Source of the DNA: Actimicrobium sp047621345
GTDB lineage: Bacteria > Pseudomonadota > Gammaproteobacteria > Burkholderiales > Burkholderiaceae_D
Length of the DNA stretch: 64,000 nt
NCBI GenBank assembly: GCA_047621345.1
Contig: JBLHLW010000005.1
Span: forward strand, 29,125-93,124
Direction: 5' to 3'
Shown here: piece by piece, positions 8,460 to 17,751 of the stretch
Numbering within the stretch: the stretch's first letter is position 1
How the letters are laid out: each line of letters starts with the position of its first letter
Program-made: the position numbers and the translations under genes
Notes under the pieces: generated by a model
Databases searched by the model: none
What the model was told of the DNA's origin: nothing
Seen by the model: the letters and a program-made list of their open reading frames with translations, nothing else

Positions 8460-8566
8460 ACAAATTGTGGGCGGCGGCGTTGGCCGACTGGCCGCCGTCA
8501 GATAACGCACCAGCCTATTTCGAACTACTCCCCCGATGCGCCCATCCCGAATAGCCCTATTTTTGG

Positions 8567-8672
8567 AGGGTGGGCACGGCCTCATCGTGCCCACGCGTGC
8601 GGACCGGCGGTGTCGGTCAATTCGGGGTTGGGTGGTGCATTCGCGTGGGCACGATAGGGCTGTGCCCACCCT
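8567..8672. repeat. 106-bp inverted-repeat element, copy B
   Basis: Perfect 11-bp terminal inverted repeats AGGGTGGGCAC and GTGCCCACCCT. Inside, two hairpins are visible: GTGGGCACG/CGTGCCCAC at the left and GTGGGCAC/GTGCCCAC at the right, with a conserved GC-rich core between. Extra sequence outside the repeats (ttggccgactgg and ctatttcgaactactcccc) is also shared between copies. Confidence 0.85.
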
Positions 8673-8835
8673 ACGAATTGTGGGCGGAAGCGTTGGCCGA
8701 CTGGCAGCCTTCAGATAGCGCGTCACCTTATTTCGAACTACTCCCCCGATGCGTCCATACCGTCGTGCGGCACTCGATTACCGTAAATAGTTCCTGGGTC
8801 ACCATCGCGCCGATCACGAATGGCCCAAATTTTGG

Positions 8836-8941
8836 AGGGTGGGCACGGCGTCATCGTGCCCACGCGTGCGGACCGGCGGTGTCGGTCAATTCGGGGTTGG
8901 GTGGTGCATTCGCGTGGGCACGATAGGGCTGTGCCCACCCT
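8836..8941. repeat. 106-bp inverted-repeat element, copy C
   Basis: Same length and terminal repeats as copy B, 269 bases further on; by eye nearly identical to B. Together with A and B it fills the 690-base gap between the protease gene and the ABC pseudogene, where there is no coding sequence. Confidence 0.85.
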
Positions 8942-9003
8942 ACGAATTGTGGACGGCGGCGTTGGCCGACTGGCCCGTCGTCAGATAACGCGCCACCCTA
9001 TTT

Positions 9004-9403
9004 CGAGTGGCAGCAGCACGTTGGCCAGCGTCGTGCGCCACGGCAGCAAGGTCGGTGCCTGAAACGCCATGCCGACGATTTTCAGTGGGCCGGTGACGTC
9101 CGCGCCATCGATCCGGATGCTGCCTCGGGTTGGCTTTTTCAGGTCGGTAGCCCGCTTCATGAAGGTCGATTTGCCTCAGCCAGAGAGACCGACGATGGCA
9201 ATGAATTCGCCGGCCTGGGTTTGTAGCGAAATGTCTTCGACGGCGAAGTCGGACGTGTCGTCTTGTGCGAAGTAGCCTTTGGACTTGGCGACCAGGAACA
9301 GCGCAGCCGGGCCTTCGAAACGCCAGTCGAGCTGGAACTTAATGTTGGTCTTGTCGGCTAGTGCGGTGCTGGCGACGGTAGCCAGCAGTGCGCCAATCAC
9401 CAA
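9004..9403 (-). pseudogene. ABC transporter pseudogene: binding-protein start fused to ATPase middle
   Basis: On the minus strand the frame opens with a signal peptide (IGALLATVASTALA) and the beginning of an NMT1/THI5-type substrate-binding protein (IKFQLDWRFEGPAALFLVAK, then GYFAQ). It then passes without a stop into the N-terminal part of a nitrate/taurine-type ABC ATPase (SLQTQAGEFIAIVGLSG). The Walker A Cys codon has become TGA (complement at 9176-9178); beyond it the frame still reads GKSTFMKRATDL and then Q-loop sequence (FQAPTLLPWRTTL, NVLLPLEIG). Internal deletion has joined two genes and a nonsense change killed the product. It ends at the shared flank of repeat copy C. Confidence 0.8.
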
Positions 9404-9589
9404 AGAGTGTCACGTTGCGGGTGTGGTGCGACGCGTTGGCGGCACATAACCTGTATGTCATATCGTCTCAGCAACATGTGTGCCACGGTGCTACTGCAGC
9501 GACCAAGTCTGCGATAATCGGGCACCTATTTACCGCTCACGACGCTGCCCGATTGCGTCCACACCCCCCTCAATTTCCGGTCCGCTCCC

Positions 9590-12334
9590 ATGCAAAATAC
9601 CCTGTTGTTAGTCGATGGTTCCAGCTACCTGTACCGCGCTTTCCATGCGCTGCCCGATCTGCGCAACAAGGAAGGCGCGCCCACTGGTGCGCTGTACGGC
9701 ATCATCAATATGCTGCGTCGCCTGCGCAGCGATTTCCCGGCGGCGTATATCGCCTGCGTCTTCGATGCCAAGGGCAAGACCTTCCGCGATGACCTGTATG
9801 CCGAGTACAAGGCGCAGCGCGCGTCGATGCCGGAAGATCTGGCGCGCCAGGTCGAACCGATCCACGAAGCCGTGCGGGCGATGGGCTGGCCGCTGATCAT
9901 GGTCGAGGGCGTTGAAGCCGATGACGTGATCGGCACGCTAGCGGTCGAAGCCGTCAAGCACGGCATGAAAACCGTCGTCTCGACCGGCGACAAGGATCTC
10001 GCACAACTGGTCAATGACGACGTCATGCTGATCAACACGATGAGTAACGAGCGCCTCGACCGTGACGGCGTACTGGCCAAGTTTGGTGTGCCGCCCGAAC
10101 GTATCGTGGATTATCTGACCCTGATCGGCGACACCGTCGACAACGTGCCGGGCGTGTCCAAGGTCGGCCCGAAAACCGCCGTCAAATGGCTGACGCAATA
10201 CGGCACGCTCGATGGCATTGTCGAGAATGCGGCCAACATTGGTGGCGCGGTTGGCGAAAACTTGCGCCAGGCGCTGGACTGGTTGCCGCAAGCCAAGGTG
10301 CTCATTACCGTAAAGACCGATTGCGACCTCGCTGGCCATATGGTGTCCATCTCGGAATCGCTGCTGGCGAAGGAGCAGGATCCGGCAAAGATGATGGATC
10401 TGTACGCGCGCTTCGGCTTCAAGACCTGGCTGCGCGAGGCCACGGCGGCCAGTGCAGAGGAGGTTGCGGCGACTGCGGCACCGACGGCAGCACAAAGCGG
10501 CCTGTTCGATGCCCCGGCTGCACCGGCCGAACAGCGCTACGAAACCATCCTGACTGAATCCGATCTCGATCGCTGGCTGACGCTCATCGATGCCGCTGCG
10601 CTGACTTCAATCGATACCGAAACCACCTCGCTGGTGCCGCTGCAGGCGCAACTGGTCGGCATTTCGCTGTGCTGCGAGCCGGGTATTGCGGCGTATATTC
10701 CGGTCGCCCATTGCTACCCGGATGCGCCAGTACAGTTGTCGCGCGAGCACGTGCTGGGAAAAATGCAGGCCTGGCTGGAAGATCCGAGCAAGTCCAAGGT
10801 CGGCCAAAACCTGAAATACGACAGCCATATCTTTGCCAATCACGGCATCACGTTGCGCGGCATCGCGCATGACACGATGCTGCAATCGTATGTGTTCGAG
10901 TCACACCGCAGTCATGACATGGACAGCCTCGCGCTGCGTCATCTGGGTCGTACAACGATTACGTTCCAGGAAGTCTGCGGCAAGGGTGCTTCGCAAATCT
11001 GTTTCGATCAAGTCGACATCACCCGCGCTACCGAGTACGCCGCCGAAGACGCCGACATCACGCTGCAACTGCATCAGGCGATGTTGCCGCAAGTGACGGA
11101 GGACGCTTCGCTGCTGTTCGTCTACGAAAAAATCGAAGTGCCGACGGCGGTCGTGCTGCAAAAAATCGAGCGTAACGGCGTGCTGATCGATACCGGCATT
11201 TTGCAAATCCAGTCGCATGAACTGGGCACGCGGATGCTGGAAATCGAGACCTCGGCCTATGAGTTGGCCGGCCAGCCATTCAACCTGAATTCGCCGAAGC
11301 AGATCGGTGAAATTTTCTTTGAAAAACTGCAGCTGCCGGTGGTCAAGAAGACGCCGTCCGGCGCGCCGTCGACCGATGAAGAAGTGCTGGCGAAACTGGC
11401 CGAAGATTACCCGCTGCCGAAAGTACTGCTCGAATACCGCAGCCTGTCGAAACTGAAATCAACTTACACCGACAAGCTGCCGAAAATGATCGATCCGACC
11501 ACCGGCCGGGTCCACACCAACTACGCACAGACGGTGGCGGTCACCGGCCGGCTGGCCTCGAACGAACCGAACTTGCAGAACATCCCGATCCGCACCGCCG
11601 AAGGCCGACGTATTCGCGAAGCCTTCGTCGCACCGGCCGGCAGCGTGATCGTCTCGGCTGATTATTCGCAGATCGAATTGCGCATCATGGCGCACCTGTC
11701 CGGCGACGCCAACATGCTGCGCGCGTTTGCCGACGGCATCGACATCCACCGCGCTACCGCGGCCGAAATCTTCTCGACCAGCGCCGCTGACGTGACCACC
11801 GAACAGCGTCGCTACGCCAAGGTCATCAACTTCGGTTTGATTTACGGCATGAGTGCGTTTGGACTGGCCGGCAATCTCGGCATCGAGCGCGGCGCAGCGC
11901 AGAGCTATATCGACAAATACTTCGCACGGTTCTCTGGCGTCAAACAATTCATGGACGAAACGCGCCTGAAAGCCAAGGCGCATGGCTATGTCGAAACCGT
12001 GTTCGGGCGTCGCCTGTGGCTGCCGGAAATCAATTCGCCGAATGGTCCGCGCCGGCAGGGTGCCGAGCGCGCCGCGATCAACGCCCCCATGCAAGGCACG
12101 GCAGCCGATCTGATCAAGCTGTCGATGGTGGCAGTACAGAGCTGGCTAGAGACCGACGGCCTGAAGTCACTGATGGTGATGCAGGTGCACGATGAACTGG
12201 TGCTCGAAGTGCCGCAGGATGAACTGGAACTGGTGCGGGTGACATTGCCGGCGCTGATGGCAGGCGTGGCTGACCTGAAGGTGCCGCTGACGGCGGAAGT
12301 GGGCATTGGCAAGAATTGGGACGAAGCACACTAA
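9590..12334 (+). CDS. polA: DNA polymerase I
   Basis: 914 residues, the usual length. Domains in order: 5'-3' exonuclease (1 to about 290, with GVEADDVIG and a GDTVDNVPGV helix-hairpin-helix loop), 3'-5' proofreading exonuclease (about 310-500, with the metal-binding SIDTETTSL still intact), and family A polymerase (520-914, motif A VSADYSQIELRI, finger helix RRYAKVINFGLIYG, motif C MQVHDELVLEV). It fills Okazaki gaps and repairs DNA in the cytoplasm. The 180 bases upstream hold no gene. The proofreading residues are retained, unlike in some thermophile relatives. Confidence 0.98.
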   Translation: MQNTLLLVDGSSYLYRAFHALPDLRNKEGAPTGALYGIINMLRRLRSDFPAAYIACVFDAKGKTFRDDLYAEYKAQRASMPEDLARQVEPIHEAVRAMGWPLIMVEGVEADDVIGTLAVEAVKHGMKTVVSTGDKDLAQLVNDDVMLINTMSNERLDRDGVLAKFGVPPERIVDYLTLIGDTVDNVPGVSKVGPKTAVKWLTQYGTLDGIVENAANIGGAVGENLRQALDWLPQAKVLITVKTDCDLAGHMVSISESLLAKEQDPAKMMDLYARFGFKTWLREATAASAEEVAATAAPTAAQSGLFDAPAAPAEQRYETILTESDLDRWLTLIDAAALTSIDTETTSLVPLQAQLVGISLCCEPGIAAYIPVAHCYPDAPVQLSREHVLGKMQAWLEDPSKSKVGQNLKYDSHIFANHGITLRGIAHDTMLQSYVFESHRSHDMDSLALRHLGRTTITFQEVCGKGASQICFDQVDITRATEYAAEDADITLQLHQAMLPQVTEDASLLFVYEKIEVPTAVVLQKIERNGVLIDTGILQIQSHELGTRMLEIETSAYELAGQPFNLNSPKQIGEIFFEKLQLPVVKKTPSGAPSTDEEVLAKLAEDYPLPKVLLEYRSLSKLKSTYTDKLPKMIDPTTGRVHTNYAQTVAVTGRLASNEPNLQNIPIRTAEGRRIREAFVAPAGSVIVSADYSQIELRIMAHLSGDANMLRAFADGIDIHRATAAEIFSTSAADVTTEQRRYAKVINFGLIYGMSAFGLAGNLGIERGAAQSYIDKYFARFSGVKQFMDETRLKAKAHGYVETVFGRRLWLPEINSPNGPRRQGAERAAINAPMQGTAADLIKLSMVAVQSWLETDGLKSLMVMQVHDELVLEVPQDELELVRVTLPALMAGVADLKVPLTAEVGIGKNWDEAH

Positions 12335-12422
12335 AACGTACTGCAGCGTGATCGCGCCGGATTGACTATGATTGGCGCTGCACTTTTCGTTGACTGTTTG
12401 TTCACTTCTTCAAAGGAACGCC

Positions 12423-13310
12423 ATGGATGATCACCAGAAACAGGACGCCGCATCGCTGATCGGCGCGAGCGCCTTTCCCGACGGCTTTGACCGACGTACG
12501 TTCATGAAGGTCTCGATTGGTACCGGCTTTGCCGCTGCCGTCATGCCGGTGGCGGCGCAGACGATGGTCGTGACCGATACCGACGGCCTGACCGCCGGGA
12601 CCATCAACGTGACTGTCAATGGTCAGGACGTACCGGTCTATCGCGCTCAACCGGCCGGCAAGAGCAACCTGCCAGTGATTCTGGTGATCTCTGAAATTTT
12701 TGGCGTGCACGAACATATCGCCGACGTGGCGCGGCGCTTCGCCAAGCTTGGCTATCTGGCACTGGCGCCGGACTTGTTTCTACGTCAAGGGGATGCCAAG
12801 GCGGCGATCTCGATACCGGAATTGATCAAGAACGTTGTTTCGAAAGTCCCCGACGCGCAAGTGATGACCGACCTCGATGCGGTCGTCGCCTATGCCAAGG
12901 CCAATGGCGGTGATATCGAACGGATGGGCATCACCGGATTCTGCTGGGGTGGACGGATTACCTGGCTGTACTCTGCCCACAATCCGAAGGTGCGCGCTGG
13001 CGTGTCATGGTACGGCCAGCTTCAGGGCAACAAGTCGGCACTCAATCCGATGTCGGCGACCGAACTGGCACCGGCACTGACTGTGCCTGTTCTCGGCCTG
13101 TACGGCGGCAAGGACACCGGTATTTCGCAGGAAAGCATCGCGACGATGAAGGAAGCGCTGGCCAAGGGGAAGAGCAAATCCGAATTTGTGGTGTTCCCGA
13201 ATTCAGGGCATGCGTTTCATGCCGATTATCGGGCCAGCTATGTCGAGGCCGATGCGAAGGAGGGCTGGAAGAAATGCCTTGCGTGGTTTGCCTCGCACGG
13301 GGTCGCGTAA
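12423..13310 (+). CDS. dienelactone hydrolase family protein with Tat signal
   Basis: 295 residues from the ATG at 12423, which follows AAAGGA at good spacing. The N-terminus has a twin-arginine signal (DRRTFMKVS, residues 23-31, then a hydrophobic stretch ending VAAQ), so export in folded form is expected. The alpha/beta hydrolase core has the nucleophile Cys at about residue 174 in GFCWGGR, a later Asp in GGKDTG and His in SGHAFH, giving the Cys-Asp-His triad of dienelactone hydrolases. The natural substrate cannot be read from sequence; many such proteins are carboxymethylenebutenolidase-like only in fold. Confidence 0.88.
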   Translation: MDDHQKQDAASLIGASAFPDGFDRRTFMKVSIGTGFAAAVMPVAAQTMVVTDTDGLTAGTINVTVNGQDVPVYRAQPAGKSNLPVILVISEIFGVHEHIADVARRFAKLGYLALAPDLFLRQGDAKAAISIPELIKNVVSKVPDAQVMTDLDAVVAYAKANGGDIERMGITGFCWGGRITWLYSAHNPKVRAGVSWYGQLQGNKSALNPMSATELAPALTVPVLGLYGGKDTGISQESIATMKEALAKGKSKSEFVVFPNSGHAFHADYRASYVEADAKEGWKKCLAWFASHGVA

Positions 13311-13330
13311 CCGACGAATCACCTGGCAAT

Positions 13331-13376
13331 GAAAAAGGCCACCGCCCGGCAAGCGCCGCGCAGTGGCCTTTTTGTG
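13331..13376. terminator. bidirectional terminator between hydrolase and Tsx-like genes
   Basis: aaaaaggccactg-type stem (aaaaaggccac ... gtggcctttttg) with an internal GC-rich hairpin, A-rich on one side and T-rich on the other, between convergent genes. Confidence 0.75.
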
Positions 13377-13398
13377 ACGCAGAAATTAGACGTGGTGC

Positions 13399-14259
13399 TT
13401 AAAAATGATATTCAAGCCGGATCATTGGTGTGCTGGCCTTGGTGCCGGCAATCGACGCCGCACCACCGAACTTGTTTTTCCAGTACTGATATTCGACGCC
13501 CAGACGGAACGTATTTTTGCCCATGCCGGACAGCGAACCGACGTCGAACATGACCTGCATGTCGATATTGGTTTCCGGTGACGTGCCATTGCCGACTTCG
13601 TCTTTGCCTTTGGCGGCGATGAAATTGGCATAGCCCTCGAACGAGGTCGGCACGGCGCTCACTGGCAACGGGATACCCCAGGCGGCGCTGAGCATTGGAT
13701 GCAATTTGTAGGTATAGCGTTCGTTGATGAAATACGGCTGGTTGCTCTCCCTGAGCATCAGCACGCTCAGGTTCAGAAAGCCGGGGACATCCATCATCAG
13801 TGTCGGGCCGAGTACCAGCATGCGTTTCTTGGAACCGTAGCCGGCATCGTTCTTGGTATTGACATCAAAGCCACCGGTAATGCCAACGCCGCGCACCGGA
13901 CCGAAAGCAATCGGTGATCCGGTGATCTTGCCGATGTCGAGCGTATGGCGATACACCACGTAAATTTCTTGCGCGCCACTGGAGGTACTTGTTTTGGCCG
14001 GGTCCTTGCTGTCCGACAACAGCACGTCCACGTTCAGGAAATTAGTGCCGTATTTGTACCCGCTGGCATGGGTCAGCGAAAAAATATTCTTGCTGATATC
14101 GGCCGGGTTGTACGGCTCGGCGAACTGCGTACCGTAGCGGTAGCCCAGGTAGGTATCACTCCAGTCGGCTGCCTGTGCAGCGCCACCGGCGATTGACAGG
14201 GCAGCGAGGGCGGCGAGGGTAGAGGCAGAGACAAACGGGCTTTTCTTGAGACAGGACAT
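13399..14259 (-). CDS. Tsx-like outer-membrane channel (nucleoside channel family)
   Basis: 286 residues from the ATG (complement 14257-14259) preceded by GGAG. A signal peptide ends GGAAQAADWSD. The mature protein is a beta-barrel by its alternating pattern and terminal Phe (RLEYHF). The opening SDTYLGYRYGTQFAEPYN and a GTNFLNVDVLLSDSKDPA segment resemble the Channel_Tsx/outer-envelope-protein family. Tsx channels admit nucleosides through the outer membrane, which fits the BMP-type purine ABC transporter and purine-degradation genes that follow. Substrate is inference from family and context. Confidence 0.7.
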   Translation of the reverse strand: MSCLKKSPFVSASTLAALAALSIAGGAAQAADWSDTYLGYRYGTQFAEPYNPADISKNIFSLTHASGYKYGTNFLNVDVLLSDSKDPAKTSTSSGAQEIYVVYRHTLDIGKITGSPIAFGPVRGVGITGGFDVNTKNDAGYGSKKRMLVLGPTLMMDVPGFLNLSVLMLRESNQPYFINERYTYKLHPMLSAAWGIPLPVSAVPTSFEGYANFIAAKGKDEVGNGTSPETNIDMQVMFDVGSLSGMGKNTFRLGVEYQYWKNKFGGAASIAGTKASTPMIRLEYHF

Positions 14260-14550
14260 GACAACTCCATTTTGGTTTTTATGCGCGGGCGACGGGCGTG
14301 TGGGTGAAGCCAGAAAGGCTGGCAGCGAAGCGATCATGCGGGAATCACACTGTTTCGTCAGTGAAATTTTCGAATAGTGGGTATAGAGATTCGCTGATGT
14401 CAGCGAGGGCAATGGCTTTAGGCCAGCAGGTGGGCGGGTCAGGCAGTTACAGCGACATTGATACCGGATTGCGCGATGTAAAAATACAACACTTGCGCAG
14501 TGAGAGCAGCCGCTGGACGGGACGAGTATGACGTTGGCGTGGCGGTTGTG

Positions 14551-14886
14551 TCAGTGCAGGAAAAGCTTGAACAGGACCGTGAAGAGCAGTCCGATGGTGG
14601 TGCCGGTCATCCATTTCAATAGGGTGATATCACCGTTCATGCTGGTGAGTCGGGTGTCGACGTTGCGGGCATAGACGGCCATCTTGTTGTCGATGCGCAG
14701 CTCCAGGTTGTCAATTTTGTTGGAAAGATGTTCCTTGAGTGTGCCCAGATCATCGGGTGTTGCGACCGACGTCCCGAGTACGTCACCAAGCAACTGCGCC
14801 TGTAGTTCTGCTTGCGGAACCGGCACGCCAGCTGACGCCAGTTTCTTTGCATAATCGAGTGTGTCAAAAGGGTGACTCATGATCAT
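14551..14886 (-). CDS. coiled-coil membrane protein, DUF1640-like
   Basis: 111 residues starting after AAGGAG. The N-terminus (HPFDTLDYAKKLASAGVPV) matches DUF1640/CCDC90-type proteins. It is followed by a helical coiled coil (about 45-85) that was probably once longer, and a single C-terminal membrane helix (about 90-109). Members anchor coiled coils to a membrane; bacterial function is not established. The gene stands alone between the Tsx-like gene and the ABC operon. Confidence 0.65.
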   Translation of the reverse strand: MIMSHPFDTLDYAKKLASAGVPVPQAELQAQLLGDVLGTSVATPDDLGTLKEHLSNKIDNLELRIDNKMAVYARNVDTRLTSMNGDITLLKWMTGTTIGLLFTVLFKLFLH

Positions 14887-15149
14887 TCAGGCTCCTTGGT
14901 TTGAGGATAGCAGAGGATTTTTAAGGACGATACCCGAGCTCGCCGTTTTTTTCATGTCCAATGGCTGTGCCGCTGCGGCTGTCACGGCAAAACGGAAAAA
15001 TCGGCATGTTGGTGTGGTATTAAAAAATTCCGCAGGGCATTCCATCTGCGGCTATATTGCGTTCGCACTATCCCCCATCCCCGCAGCCGTATATTGAAGC
15101 GGATAATCCGGCGTACTTTAACGAGAGAAAAAATCCGGGACTTACCACG

Positions 15150-16703
15150 ATGAGCGATGAATCAGCACCAGACATGCCGCCTCGCCTGACGCTGCGCGCA
15201 ATGACCAAACGCTATCCGGCCGTGATTGCCAACGACCGCATCGACCTGACCGTGCAACCCGGCGAGATCCATGCCGTGCTCGGCGAGAACGGTGCCGGTA
15301 AATCGACGCTGATGAAAATCATCTATGGCGCGGTCAAGCCCGATGCCGGTGTGCTCTGCTGGAATGGCGTAGCCACCACGATCGACAATCCGGCGGCTGC
15401 GCGTGAACTCGGCATCGCGATGGTATTCCAGCATTTTTCATTGTTCGACACGCTCACCGTAGTGGAAAACATTGCACTCGGTTTGCCGAAGGGTACCCGT
15501 CTCGATGAACTGGCGCTGCGCATTGCCGCCACCGCTGCCCAATACGGACTGGAGCTCGAACCGCAACGGCATGTCCATACGCTGTCGGTGGGTGAATGCC
15601 AGCGCGTCGAAATTGTCCGCGCTCTGCTGGCCAAACCGCAATTGCTGATTCTCGATGAGCCGACCTCGGTGCTGACGCCGCAAGCCGTCGAAAAATTATT
15701 CGAGACCTTGCGCAAGCTGGCTGCCGAGGGCTGCAGCATCCTGTACATCAGCCACAAGCTCGATGAAATCCGCGCGCTGTGCCATACCTGCACGGTCATG
15801 CGCGGTGGCAAAGTGACCGGCGTGTGCGATCCGCGGCATGAAACGGCGGCCAGTCTGTCGCGCATGATGATTGGCGCCGAACCGCCGGCGATGCAGCATG
15901 TAGAGCGCGAACCGGGCGCCACGGTGCTGGCTGTGCGGCAGTTGTCACTGCCTAAAAATCATCCGTTTGCCACCGCCTTGTCGGCCATCAGTTTTGAAGT
16001 CCGTGCCGGTGAAATCCTTGGTATCGCCGGGGTCTCCGGCAATGGCCAGCAGGAATTGCTGGCGGCGTTGTCGGGCGAAGATCCGCGTGCTGATCCGGCC
16101 ATGATCGCGCTGCACGGCGCACCGGTCGGACGCATGAATGCAGCCGGCCGGCGCGCGTTGGGAATGGGATTCGTGCCCGAAGAACGGCTCGGACGCGGTG
16201 CGGTACCGGAACTGTCGCTGGCCTTGAATGTGCTGTTGTCGCACCAGACCCCGGCGACCGTGCGGTTTGGCATGGTGCGTTTCAAGGCCATTGCCGGGAT
16301 CGCCGCCAGCGTGATCAAGCGGTTTAATGTGAAGGCTGCTGGTCCGCATGCAGCTGCTAACAGCCTGTCCGGTGGCAACCTGCAAAAATACATCGTCGGG
16401 CGTGAAATCTTGCGTGCGCCAACCATGCTGCTGGTGGCCCAACCGACCTGGGGTGTCGACGTCGGCGCAGCCGCCCAGATTCGCGCTGAATTGCTGGCGC
16501 TGCGCGATGCCGGCTGTGCACTGCTAGTTATTTCCGAGGAGCTCGACGAATTGTTCGACATTGCTGACCGCTTGATTGTCATTGCCAAGGGGCGGGTGTC
16601 GCCGCCTGTTGCGCGTGCCGACGCGACCATTGACCAGATCGGTCAGTGGATGAGCGGGTTGTGGAACGATGCCAGCAAGGAGGTTGGCCATGCTGAGGCT
16701 TGA
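15150..16703 (+). CDS. purine/nucleoside ABC transporter, double ATP-binding subunit
   Basis: 517 residues from the ATG at 15150. Two ABC domains in tandem, as in sugar/nucleoside (NupO, YufO, RbsA-like) importers. The first is canonical (Walker A GENGAGKST, Q loop FQHFS, signature SVGECQR, Walker B LLILDEPTSVL). The second has a degenerate Walker A (GVSGNGQQE) but keeps the LSGGNLQK signature. This asymmetry is normal for the family. It overlaps the following permease gene by 14 bases. With the two permeases and the BMP-family binding protein it forms a complete importer likely for purine nucleosides or bases. Confidence 0.9.
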   Translation: MSDESAPDMPPRLTLRAMTKRYPAVIANDRIDLTVQPGEIHAVLGENGAGKSTLMKIIYGAVKPDAGVLCWNGVATTIDNPAAARELGIAMVFQHFSLFDTLTVVENIALGLPKGTRLDELALRIAATAAQYGLELEPQRHVHTLSVGECQRVEIVRALLAKPQLLILDEPTSVLTPQAVEKLFETLRKLAAEGCSILYISHKLDEIRALCHTCTVMRGGKVTGVCDPRHETAASLSRMMIGAEPPAMQHVEREPGATVLAVRQLSLPKNHPFATALSAISFEVRAGEILGIAGVSGNGQQELLAALSGEDPRADPAMIALHGAPVGRMNAAGRRALGMGFVPEERLGRGAVPELSLALNVLLSHQTPATVRFGMVRFKAIAGIAASVIKRFNVKAAGPHAAANSLSGGNLQKYIVGREILRAPTMLLVAQPTWGVDVGAAAQIRAELLALRDAGCALLVISEELDELFDIADRLIVIAKGRVSPPVARADATIDQIGQWMSGLWNDASKEVGHAEA

Positions 16704-17751
16704 AGCGCGGGCCAATCCGTCGACGCTGATGGCGTGGTGTTCGCCGCTGCTGGCGGTCTTGCTGACGGTACTGTGCGGAGCGCTGCTGTTCATCGCACTG
16801 GACAAGAATCCGCTGACCGGCCTGTCGGTCTTTTTCATCGAACCGCTCAAGACGCTGCGCGGCTGGACCGAAGTTGGCGTCAAGGTCGCGCCGCTGTTGC
16901 TGATCGCCGTTGGTCTGGCAGTGTGCTTTCGCGCCAACGTATTCAATATCGGTGCCGAGGGCCAACTGGTGGTCGGTGCGATCGCGGGTGGCGCGGCCGG
17001 ACTCTATTTTGATGATGGTTCCGGCGGCGGGCCGCTGATGATCACGGCTGTGCTGGTGGCCGGAATGCTGGGCGGCATGGCATGGGCGGGGATCACCGCG
17101 TTCTTGCGTGACCGCTTCAATACCAGTGAAATTCTCGTCTCGCTGATGCTGGTGTATGTCGCGCAGTTGCTGTTGAGTTACCTCGTGCATGGCATGCTGA
17201 AAGACCCGGACGGCTTCAATTTCCCGCAATCGAAGATGTTCTCCGACGGCTTTTTGTTGCCGATTCTGGTGCCGTACACGCGCCTGCATATCGGCATCCT
17301 GCTGGCGCTGGGCGCAGCGCTGCTGGGCTGGATATTCCTGTCCAAAAGTTTTGCTGGCCTGCGTTTGCAGGTCGGTGGCATGGCACCGTTGGCGGCGCGC
17401 TATGGTGGTTTTTCGTCGCGCACGTCGCTGTGGACGGCAATGCTGGTCTGCGGTGCGCTATCGGGGTTGGCTGGTGTCTGTGAAGTGATCGGCCCGATCG
17501 GACAACTGACGCCGTCGGTCTCGCCCGGTTACGGTTTTGCGGCGATCATCGTCGCGTATGTCGGTCGCTTGCATCCGGTCGGCGTGATTTTTTCGAGCTT
17601 TATCATGGCGCTGTTTTACATCGGTGGCGAACTGGCGCAATCGCGTTTGGGCATGCCCAGCGCAATTACCGGCGTGTTTCAGGGCATCTTGCTGTTTGCG
17701 TTGCTGGCTTGTGACGTCCTGATCCGCTATCAACTGCGCTGGAGAAAATAA
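16690..17751 (+). CDS. purine/nucleoside ABC transporter permease 1
   Basis: 353 residues from the ATG at 16690, which has a strong AAGGAGG at 16677-16683 inside the upstream gene. Multi-pass inner-membrane protein of the BPD_transp_2 family, with FNIGAEGQLVVGAIAG near residue 85 and FNTSEILVSLML further on, both typical of BMP-linked (YufP/NupP-like) permeases. Its stop overlaps the next start (TAATG). An ATG 21 bases upstream is less likely given the ribosome-binding site. Confidence 0.9.
   Translation: MLRLEARANPSTLMAWCSPLLAVLLTVLCGALLFIALDKNPLTGLSVFFIEPLKTLRGWTEVGVKVAPLLLIAVGLAVCFRANVFNIGAEGQLVVGAIAGGAAGLYFDDGSGGGPLMITAVLVAGMLGGMAWAGITAFLRDRFNTSEILVSLMLVYVAQLLLSYLVHGMLKDPDGFNFPQSKMFSDGFLLPILVPYTRLHIGILLALGAALLGWIFLSKSFAGLRLQVGGMAPLAARYGGFSSRTSLWTAMLVCGALSGLAGVCEVIGPIGQLTPSVSPGYGFAAIIVAYVGRLHPVGVIFSSFIMALFYIGGELAQSRLGMPSAITGVFQGILLFALLACDVLIRYQLRWRK

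Noticed and set aside
8052..8726. Minus-strand 224-codon frame over the repeat array
   Set aside because: Its amino-acid repeats simply mirror the 106-bp elements; no family match or ribosome-binding site.
8354..8941. CRISPR array
   Set aside because: Only three copies, 106 bp long, with terminal inverted repeats and irregular spacing; no cas genes in the window.
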